Shown one piece after another: positions 58,389 to 64,000 of a stretch of DNA of 64,000 nucleotides. Numbering within the stretch: position 1 is the stretch's first letter; every line of letters begins with the position of its first letter. Origin of the DNA: Oscillatoriales cyanobacterium. Its GTDB lineage: Bacteria; Cyanobacteriota; Cyanobacteriia; Cyanobacteriales; Microcoleaceae. Under the pieces are notes generated by a model. The model ran no database searches and was not told the DNA's origin. It worked only from the letters and a program-made list of their open reading frames with translations. A program made the translations under genes and the position numbers. The stretch is taken from the NCBI GenBank assembly GCA_004293365.1, contig RDYN01000012.1:1-64000 (forward strand), written 5' to 3'.

Positions 58389-59123
58389 ATGTTTAAGCCA
58401 TTTCAGCAATTTCTAGAAAAAGAACTGTTTGAGAACTTTGCACTAGAGAGCCGTCCCATTCCCTCTGGATTGGAATCTGTGGTGAGTGAAAGAGGTAAAA
58501 ATCCTGCCACAATTCAAAGCTGGTGCTATCAATGCCCAGAATTGCGAAAAATACGCTATACCTACATCGATGCTGGGGAAACGGCGCAAATTTTCAACAG
58601 TGTGATTTATCCAAACCACAATTACGATGTGCCGTTGCTAGGGATTGATTTTTTAGCGTTTGGACAAAAGAAAATCTTGGTGGTGATAGATTTTCAGCCG
58701 TTATTTCGCGATCGCCCTTACATAGATAAGTATATCGAACCGTTGACCGAAATTCGAGGTAAATACAGCTCGTTGGTACAAGACTTAGAAATGAAGTTTT
58801 ACGATGCCAACCAGTATTTTTCCAAGAATTTGCTCTTTGCCAAAACCGACGCCGAAACAGTAGTGAACCAATTGTTTCCCGCCTATCAAGAATACGTCCA
58901 GTTGTACTGGAAAATGCTACAGCAAGCTACTCCCCTCACCACTCCCGAAGAAATTCAGCGGATCGTGAAAGCACAGAAAGAATACGATCAGTACAGTGCA
59001 GAAAGAGACCCCGCATCCGGGCTGTTCGGCAGCTATTTTGGTCATGAATGGTCAGAGCGCTTTTTGTACGATTTTTTGTTTGAAGATGCTGTTCCCTTAG
59101 CGGTTCCCGCAGGAGCAAAATAA
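58389..59123 (+). CDS. pebA: 15,16-dihydrobiliverdin:ferredoxin oxidoreductase PebA
   Basis: A 244-aa ferredoxin-dependent bilin reductase that turns biliverdin IXalpha into 15,16-dihydrobiliverdin, the first step to phycoerythrobilin. FDBR features: [60 protein letters not shown], and [20 protein letters not shown] then [11 protein letters not shown]. It is followed after 7 bp by a second FDBR gene, the normal pebA-pebB order. Confidence 0.92.
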   Translation: MFKPFQQFLEKELFENFALESRPIPSGLESVVSERGKNPATIQSWCYQCPELRKIRYTYIDAGETAQIFNSVIYPNHNYDVPLLGIDFLAFGQKKILVVIDFQPLFRDRPYIDKYIEPLTEIRGKYSSLVQDLEMKFYDANQYFSKNLLFAKTDAETVVNQLFPAYQEYVQLYWKMLQQATPLTTPEEIQRIVKAQKEYDQYSAERDPASGLFGSYFGHEWSERFLYDFLFEDAVPLAVPAGAK

Positions 59124-59130
59124 ATCTAAA

Positions 59131-59862
59131 ATGACTCTCTATCAGCCTTTTTTAGATTGGGCCATCCCACTGCTAAGGGAGCGACTTGACTTAGCTCCCT
59201 ATCCGATTCCGGCAGGTTTTGAAAGAAAAGAATGTATCACTGGGAAAGGAAAAAAAGAGCAGTTGGTTGTCACTACCAGCTATGCTTTTCAATCCCCAAA
59301 ACTGCGGCAAATTCGGGCGGCTCACGTTGAGGGAGGCGATGCTCTTCAGGTTCTGAATTTTGTGATTTTCCCCCAAATTAATTATGATTTGCCTTTTTTT
59401 GGGGCGGATTTGGTGACTTTGCCGGGGGGACATTTGATTGCTTTGGATATGCAGCCGCTTTTCCACGATGCGGCTTATCAGAAGCAATACTCGGAGCCGA
59501 TTTTACCGATTTTTAACAAGTATCAAAAAGATTTGCCCTGGGGGGGAGATTTTCCTGAAGAGGCAAAACCTTTCTTTTCTCCTGCTTTTCTGTGGACTCG
59601 TCCTAAGGAAACTGAGGCTGTGCAAACTCTTGTGTTTGATGCTTTTAAGGATTATTTACAAGCTTATCTCGATTTGGTCGATCGCGCGCAACCAGTCACC
59701 GACAGTCAAAAATTAGCCGAGATTCTTCAGGCTCAACGCAATTATATCAACTACCGTGCTGCGAAAGATCCTGCTAGGGGAATGTTTCTGCGCTTCTATG
59801 GTGAGGAGTGGACTGAGGAGTATATTCACGGTTTTCTGTTCGATTTGGAACGCAATTTATAG
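59131..59862 (+). CDS. pebB: phycoerythrobilin:ferredoxin oxidoreductase PebB
   Basis: A 243-aa ferredoxin-dependent bilin reductase that converts 15,16-dihydrobiliverdin into phycoerythrobilin. Typical strings are [60 protein letters not shown], and [20 protein letters not shown] then [11 protein letters not shown]. It follows pebA directly and is a paralogue, so both act in sequence, with substrate passed on between the two enzymes. The gene is followed by a repeat cluster. Confidence 0.92.
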   Translation: MTLYQPFLDWAIPLLRERLDLAPYPIPAGFERKECITGKGKKEQLVVTTSYAFQSPKLRQIRAAHVEGGDALQVLNFVIFPQINYDLPFFGADLVTLPGGHLIALDMQPLFHDAAYQKQYSEPILPIFNKYQKDLPWGGDFPEEAKPFFSPAFLWTRPKETEAVQTLVFDAFKDYLQAYLDLVDRAQPVTDSQKLAEILQAQRNYINYRAAKDPARGMFLRFYGEEWTEEYIHGFLFDLERNL

Positions 59863-59874
59863 GAAAATTAAACT

Positions 59875-60028
59875 TTGTTTGTAGTGAGGACTTTAGTCCT
59901 CTGAAGCAAGCGGACTTAAGTCCGCACTACAAACGGTTTGTAGTGAGGACTTTAGTCCTCTGAAGCAAGCGGACTTAAGTCCGCACTACAAACGGAATTT
60001 GCGGACTTAAGTCCGCACTACAAACGAT
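59875..60028. repeat. GAGGACT-type palindromic repeats
   Basis: Two nearly identical 60-bp units, each with GTTTGTAGTGAGGACTTTAG, TCCTCTGAAGCAAGCGGACT and TAAGTCCGCACTACAAAC, plus a third half unit. They lie between the convergent pebB and pentapeptide-repeat genes. Confidence 0.9.
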
Positions 60029-60030
60029 AT

Positions 60031-60888
60031 CTAGCTTGCAAGACTTTGAGCTGTATTATTCCGAGTATAACAGTTCCAAGTACCTAACTCCTTGGAACTG
60101 CGACTGCAAAGCATGGCTCTCGTTTGGGCGCTCAATCCTTGTACCAAGCTGAAATCAGCACCGGCAATACTTTGCAACTGATCTAAATTGGCTCCAGTCA
60201 AATCAGCAGCCCGTAAATCTGCGCCTTGCAATTCAGCTCCAATTAACATCGCATTCCGCAAATAAGCACCAGTCAAAAAAGCATTCTGAAGATTAGCGCC
60301 GCTTAAAGCTGCTCCTTCTAAATTTGCTCCCGTTAAATCGGCTCCGCTGAGATAAGCACCTCGCAGATTGCAATAACTCAAATCCGCTCCTCGGAGATTG
60401 GCGGCATTCAAAAAAGCTCCGCTCAGACTAGCTTTCGGGCCAAGAGCTTCGGATTTTTGGTAATTAAATCCTTCTGGCCAAACCGTATTGCTATCATATA
60501 AAGCTAATTTGAATTTAGCTGCTTCTAAGTTGGCATCGACTAGATTGCAACCTTGTAAATCAGCTCGAAAAAAATAACTTTCTTGTAAAGAAGCTCCGCT
60601 TAAATTGGCGTCTCGGAGATTGGCGCGCCGGAAATCGACTCTCTGGAGATTTGCACCTTGGAAATTTGTTTTGCTGAGTCTTGCCCCAATCAAGTTGGCT
60701 CCGCTCAAATCAATCCCGGATAAATCCATTTGGCTGAGGTTGATTCCCTGGAGGTTGGTTTGAGCTAAGCTTTTAGTTGCCTCGATAGCTTGTAAGACTT
60801 CTGTGAGAGTCAGGGGCTCTGAGAGGAAAAATGAGTGTTGACGAAGTGCCATTATATTTTTTGAAGATTTATTGATGGAATTGCTCAA
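60031..60888 (-). CDS. pentapeptide-repeat protein
   Basis: A 285-aa protein in which residues 30-245 are almost wholly A(D/N)LXX pentapeptide repeats: LQGINLSQMDLSGIDLSGAN, LRGADLSYCNLRGAYLSGAD, LTGANLEGAALSGANLQNAF. It forms a right-handed quadrilateral beta helix. One non-repeat loop (LYDSNTVWPEGFNYQKSEAL) interrupts the helix. Very common in cyanobacteria with unclear role. Ends convergent with pebB; its start is divergent from the S-type lyase gene at 61035. Confidence 0.9.
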   Translation of the reverse strand: MSNSINKSSKNIMALRQHSFFLSEPLTLTEVLQAIEATKSLAQTNLQGINLSQMDLSGIDLSGANLIGARLSKTNFQGANLQRVDFRRANLRDANLSGASLQESYFFRADLQGCNLVDANLEAAKFKLALYDSNTVWPEGFNYQKSEALGPKASLSGAFLNAANLRGADLSYCNLRGAYLSGADLTGANLEGAALSGANLQNAFLTGAYLRNAMLIGAELQGADLRAADLTGANLDQLQSIAGADFSLVQGLSAQTRAMLCSRSSKELGTWNCYTRNNTAQSLAS

Positions 60889-61034
60889 AGTTGTCCGGTG
60901 TCATTTATCCTAGGATTTGATTGAATAGCGATCGCCAGAAAGTTAATTTTCTTAACCAAAATCCGATCCGATTTCCCTTCCATCCCCCCAGACAAGGGGA
61001 CTTGCTTGATTCCTCTCGCTAAGTAGACACAGAA

Positions 61035-61643
61035 ATGCTGCTAACACCACCGATGACTATGATGGATTTCTTTCGCAAGAGTGAGGGCGTTTGGTTCACT
61101 CAGCGAACAGTCCATAATTTTGATACTGCTGCTGCTGATGAGTCGGGAGAATCCAATGTCACGATCGATGTCTTGTCAATTGATGATCCCAGAGTTTTAG
61201 AGGTTTGTCAACAGCAAAATGTAGATCCCGCTTTAGTTAGTGGGGGATGCAGTTTTATGTGGCAAGATAATTTGGATGATGCCATCCCCAACCAAAATTA
61301 TGCTGCAATTCTGATCGATGTGCCGAATCCCAATAACCCGAAGATGGGTAAGTTTCTGAGAAATCGAGGCTACGTTGAAGGTATTCCGGTGATTGGTATT
61401 TACAATTTTGCTGATGATGGGGTATTGACTATTGAGACGGAATATGAGACAAATCAAGGACAGGAACGCTGTTGGTTTATTAACGATCATTTTCGAGTGC
61501 GGGTGATGACTGTTCAAATGAGCAATGGGGTTAAGCAAATGGCATACTGTTCTGAGCGTCGTTGTATTTCTCCATCTGTTTTAGAAGAGTTGTTGGAACA
61601 CAATCGCTTGAGAGTTTCTGAGGCTGCTGCGGTGTCGCGTTAA
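61035..61643 (+). CDS. CpcS/CpeS-family phycobiliprotein lyase, second copy
   Basis: A 202-aa S-type bilin lyase. Family strings: DFFRKSEGVWFTQRTVHNFD, ESNVTIDVLSIDDPRVLEVC, CSFMWQDNLDDAIPNQNYAA, ILIDVPNPNNPKMGKFLRNR, GQERCWFINDHFRVRVMTVQ. It is clearly of a different subgroup from the lyase at 53333 (W-F-T-Q-R-T instead of W-R-S-Q-R-S). Two S-type members may form a heterodimer or serve different phycobiliproteins, as with CpcS/CpcU. Confidence 0.88.
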   Translation: MLLTPPMTMMDFFRKSEGVWFTQRTVHNFDTAAADESGESNVTIDVLSIDDPRVLEVCQQQNVDPALVSGGCSFMWQDNLDDAIPNQNYAAILIDVPNPNNPKMGKFLRNRGYVEGIPVIGIYNFADDGVLTIETEYETNQGQERCWFINDHFRVRVMTVQMSNGVKQMAYCSERRCISPSVLEELLEHNRLRVSEAAAVSR

Positions 61644-61696
61644 AGTCTCTGGAAAAAATGCTTTTTGATTGGTCAAATTCAACTATTGTCAATATT

Positions 61697-61923
61697 TTTT
61701 TAGGGCGGGCAGGATGCCCACCCCACAAGCAACTGGGCGGGCAGGATGCCCACCCCACAATAAAATTAATTGGTTGTGGAACTGGCATCTTGCCAGTTCG
61801 ATGCCCACCCCACAAGCCACTGGGCGGGCAGGATGCCCACCCCACAAGCAACTAACTGGGCGGGCAAGATGCCCGCCCCACAATAAAATTAATTGGTTGT
61901 GGAACTGGCATCTTGCCAGTTCC
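61697..61923. repeat. GGGCGGGCAGGATGCCCACC repeats
   Basis: Four copies of a 30-bp unit (GGGCGGGCAGGATGCCCACC CCACAA) and two copies of the GGAACTGGCATCTTGCCAGT unit with AATAAAATTAATTGG between. Intergenic palindromic repeat block filling most of the gap 61644-62000. Confidence 0.9.
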
Positions 61924-62000
61924 TAAGAATCCTGTATGATGTGAGTTTAACTGAACTCGATCGCCTAAAATTTTCCAACTGTTATTAAACTATCAAAACT

Positions 62001-62279
62001 ATGTCTGAAAACGAAGAATTGACAACATCCGCTCGCGATGAATCGACGGAAAATTTAACAGAAGATTCAACACAGATAGAGGCTGAAGAATTGGTGGAAG
62101 TTATTGCCGAATTTGAGCGGTATCGGGAACGTTTGGTGAATGAGACGATGGCTGCGGCACAAAAGGCTAAGCTGCCACAGAAAGCAGCGATGGCTAAAAT
62201 TGAGCCGGAACTTGCTAAAATTGATGCTGGACTAGACAGTCTCCGCACTCAATTGGCGGCTATAACTACAAATAATTAG
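62001..62279 (+). CDS. small conserved protein in the phycoerythrin region
   Basis: A 92-aa, strongly acidic and helical protein: an acidic N-terminal tail (ENEELTTSARDESTENLTED) and a helical C-terminal part (VIAEFERYRERLVNETMAAA, QKAKLPQKAAMAKIEPELAK). No named family recognised. It lies directly before the HEAT-repeat lyase gene (start 6 bp after its stop), so both are translated from one transcript; it may assist bilin attachment, which is inference. Confidence 0.65.
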   Translation: MSENEELTTSARDESTENLTEDSTQIEAEELVEVIAEFERYRERLVNETMAAAQKAKLPQKAAMAKIEPELAKIDAGLDSLRTQLAAITTNN

Positions 62280-62285
62280 GTGGCA

Positions 62286-63170
62286 ATGATGGTCAATTCT
62301 AATACTCAATCTCAGGATGCTTCAATTGTGTTGGCTCATGCCGAAACAGATGCTTTACTTCAAAAAGTTACTGAACAAATAGATTTAGATACTTTTGATG
62401 TTAATGATGCCGATCTTTTGAGGAGTCTGGTTGAATGTTTGGGCGATACGCGGGGGATGACTCGACTGCGTTGTGCGGAAACTCTGGCGGAAATTGGTGA
62501 AGCGGCGACTCCTTTTTTGTTGGATGCTTTGGCGAATCATGTTAATCCGGTTGTGCGGCGTGCTGCTGGTAAAACTCTGACTTTGATTGGCGATCCGACG
62601 GCGGTTCCTAATTTAATTCATGCTTTGTTAAATGATGAGGATACGGTGGTTAAGGGTTCGTCTATTGGGGCGCTGGCGAGGATTGGGGAACCGTCTGTGC
62701 AGGCTTTGTTGGATATTTTAGCATCTACCGATTTGCCGGAAAGTACGATCGGTCATGCGGCTTGGGCGTTGGCGTTTATTGGGGCGGGTGCGAAGGAGTA
62801 TTTGTATCGGGCGATCGCGTCTGATTCGCCTGTGGTGCGCGGGGCGGTGGTAGGGGCGATCGCCAAAGTCGCCCAGGAAGAGCCCAAAGCGGACTTATTC
62901 GAGATTTTGGTTAAGTCTCTAACGGATGTTGATGTTGACGTGCGCTGCGAGGCGGCTGCTGCTTTGGGAAATCTCGCCTATAAGCCTGCAATCCCCAACC
63001 TGATTGAGTTGCTGCATCATGGCGATGGCGAAAGTCGCAGGGCGGCGGCGTTGTCTTTGATGAAAGTGGGCGATCGAAGTGCGATCGAGCCGCTACAAAC
63101 GGCATTAGCCCAGGAATCGGAACCGGCTGTGCAAGGAGTAATTAAGTTAGCAATTTCTCAAATTAAGTAA
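62286..63170 (+). CDS. HEAT-repeat bilin lyase, CpeF-like
   Basis: About 295 aa. A GTG at 62280 and ATGs at 62286 and 62289 are possible starts. It consists of about eight HEAT/PBS-lyase repeats: MTRLRCAETLAEIGEAATPF, PVVRRAAGKTLTLIGDPTAV, PVVRGAVVGAIAKVAQEEPK, DVRCEAAAALGNLAYKPAIP, ESRRAAALSLMKVGDRSAIE. The size and pattern suit CpeF (MpeV-type), a lyase for doubly linked phycoerythrobilin on beta-phycoerythrin, or another E/F-type lyase. The name is a tentative fit. Part of a three-gene unit with the 92-aa and 158-aa proteins. Confidence 0.82.
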   Translation: MMVNSNTQSQDASIVLAHAETDALLQKVTEQIDLDTFDVNDADLLRSLVECLGDTRGMTRLRCAETLAEIGEAATPFLLDALANHVNPVVRRAAGKTLTLIGDPTAVPNLIHALLNDEDTVVKGSSIGALARIGEPSVQALLDILASTDLPESTIGHAAWALAFIGAGAKEYLYRAIASDSPVVRGAVVGAIAKVAQEEPKADLFEILVKSLTDVDVDVRCEAAAALGNLAYKPAIPNLIELLHHGDGESRRAAALSLMKVGDRSAIEPLQTALAQESEPAVQGVIKLAISQIK

Positions 63171-63178
63171 CTAAAAAA

Positions 63179-63655
63179 ATGACGGAATTTGGAACAGGGC
63201 GGATGTTGCTTTCCCACAATTTTGATATGCAAGAGGGTATCTTTCCAACCTTAAGTAGAGAAGATTTGACTCTGGTATTTGCTGAGGGTTTAAGTCAATA
63301 TCCTGGGATTAAGTGCCGTCAATTAAATCATCCGCATTGGATGGTAGAAGTTTTATTTTCTACTAATGATTTTGCGCCACCTCAAGTTGGGGAGTTTTGC
63401 GCTGAAGCTTTGGTAAATAAGCGGATGAGTCAAGGAAAAGTTGATGGTGCTTTTCCCGATATTTTGATTTTAGCGGGTTTGAAGAAAACTCCGCCATTGA
63501 GTAGCGATGCTGAAGCCTTGCAACCCGGACAATGGGGGGTTGATGTGGTGGAAACTCCGTCAGCGGAGAGTTTCTTGATGGCGATGGGGTGGGAGGAGAA
63601 AACATCCGGGAAAAGTATTGAGGATGTTTTTAAGGTTGAAAGGAGAAAAGCTTAA
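63179..63655 (+). CDS. conserved protein downstream of the HEAT-repeat lyase
   Basis: A 158-aa protein of unknown function: TEFGTGRMLLSHNFDMQEGI, FPTLSREDLTLVFAEGLSQY, PGIKCRQLNHPHWMVEVLFS, and DILILAGLKKTPPLSSDAEA. There are no membrane segments. It starts 8 bp after the lyase stop, so it belongs to the same transcript. The tight link with phycoerythrin lyase genes points to a role in phycobilisome synthesis, which is inference. Confidence 0.65.
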   Translation: MTEFGTGRMLLSHNFDMQEGIFPTLSREDLTLVFAEGLSQYPGIKCRQLNHPHWMVEVLFSTNDFAPPQVGEFCAEALVNKRMSQGKVDGAFPDILILAGLKKTPPLSSDAEALQPGQWGVDVVETPSAESFLMAMGWEEKTSGKSIEDVFKVERRKA

Positions 63656-63728
63656 AAGTTTAAAAAGTTGCTTGGAAGGTAAAAAGTAAGTCCCAAAGCG
63701 CTGATTTTGACCTTCACCAGACCATTAT

Positions 63729-64000
63729 CTATCTGCCTGAGATCAAATGATTGAATTGAAGGTAATGTGGGGAACTAATTTTCAGCATTTTTTCTGGACG
63801 GTTATGCTCATCATTTATTACCTCCCGTGTTCGTTTCTTATGAATATTGATATTTCTGATCGTGACAAATCGATAGATATAAGCATCAAGGAATTGCTTT
63901 GCAGACCAAAATTCTTTGCCAATTTTCTGACAATAAGCGACAAAACACTGTGCGCCCTTAAGTTGTTGAATAATTTCCCACTCTAGGCTTGTCTTAGCCT
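63729..64000 (-). CDS. possible C-terminal part of a gene running off the window
   Basis: On the minus strand a frame enters from beyond 64000 and stays open for about 90 codons to TAG at 63729: SLEWEIIQQLKGAQCFVAYC, QKIGKEFWSAKQFLDAYIYR, FVTIRNINIHKKRTREVIND. It looks more protein-like than the 79-codon frame on the plus strand over the same DNA. No family is recognised, and the start is outside the window. Confidence 0.4.
   Translation of the reverse strand, partial: AKTSLEWEIIQQLKGAQCFVAYCQKIGKEFWSAKQFLDAYIYRFVTIRNINIHKKRTREVINDEHNRPEKMLKISSPHYLQFNHLISGR

Noticed and set aside
61697-61923. CRISPR-like array of 30-bp repeats
   Set aside because: Units are directly adjacent or irregularly spaced palindromes without unique spacers.
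63747-63986. A 79-codon plus-strand frame at the right edge
   Set aside because: No ribosome-binding site or family match; the minus-strand frame in the same place looks more like a real protein end.

Overview
The window is chromosomal DNA of a phycoerythrin-containing cyanobacterium, most likely a filamentous non-heterocystous type (Oscillatoria/Microcoleus/Phormidium-like). The evidence is the dense HIP1 octamer (GCGATCGC and CGATCG variants), the phycobilisome genes (CpeC/CpeD-type linkers, CpeS/CpeT lyases, HEAT-repeat bilin lyases, pebA-pebB), petM, ycf39, heptanucleotide tandem repeats and many dispersed palindromic repeats. Everything here was read from sequence by eye; family names are recognition calls, not search results.

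Layout. 0-4.1 kb: binding lipoprotein and two permeases of a branched-chain amino-acid ABC importer, with a GNAT acetyltransferase between the permeases and no ATPase genes. 4.1-9.4 kb: a cluster of conflict/signalling type (repeat-rich surface protein, EAD-like helical protein, vMAP-type HTH protein, Uma2 nuclease, Ser/Thr kinase with WD40 propeller). 9.6-20.2 kb: housekeeping and signalling genes (aldo/keto reductase, DUF1802, a 1098-residue hybrid kinase with a cyanobacteriochrome-like GAF domain, OpuB/ProV-type ABC genes, a degenerate Nudix protein, era). 20.2-29.2 kb: an accessory island of toxin-antitoxin genes and wrecks (DUF433/DUF5615, a TnpB remnant, VapBC, antitoxin tails, Fic, a DUF6888-DUF6887 pseudogene pair), an AAA-ATPase/nuclease, and a HIP1-poor cassette of a FolC-like Mur ligase plus two ATP-grasp enzymes that resembles a split cyanophycin-synthetase-like pathway. 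29.2-39.6 kb: core genes (NAD kinase, ycf39, petM, pdxA, a giant OmpA/BON coiled-coil protein, birA, polysaccharide deacetylase, GST).

39.7-47.7 kb is the most remarkable part: a long tRNA array of about 33 tRNA or tRNA-like genes covering 18 amino acids. It lies behind a TTGACA-type promoter and a leader carrying the boxA-like motif GAACCTTGAAAA known from cyanobacterial rRNA operons. Many of the tRNAs are divergent: no U33, non-canonical T-loops, Leu anticodons on short-variable-arm bodies, a minihelix with encoded CCA, and one gene split by a roughly 200-nt insert. Within the array lie a PARG-type macrodomain protein, an Rnl5/DraRnl-like RNA ligase with an N-terminal tRNA-binding OB domain, and a folded RNA (44228-44405) that joins two separate 23S rRNA landmarks: the sarcin-ricin loop and the L11/thiostrepton GTPase-associated centre. 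I regard this as the candidate undescribed system: a spare-part, decoy and repair cassette for the translation apparatus. A ribbon-helix-helix protein and a small partner close the array.

48.3-53.2 kb: accessory genes (RibD-like reductase, DUF2281 antitoxin, DEDDh exonuclease, BrnTA, an interrupted membrane protein, XisI with an XisH tail, tRNA-Lys). 53.3-63.7 kb: the phycoerythrin gene region. PebA and PebB make phycoerythrobilin, CpeS/CpeT/HEAT-type proteins attach bilins, and CpeC/CpeD build the rods. The cpeBA structural genes are not in the window.
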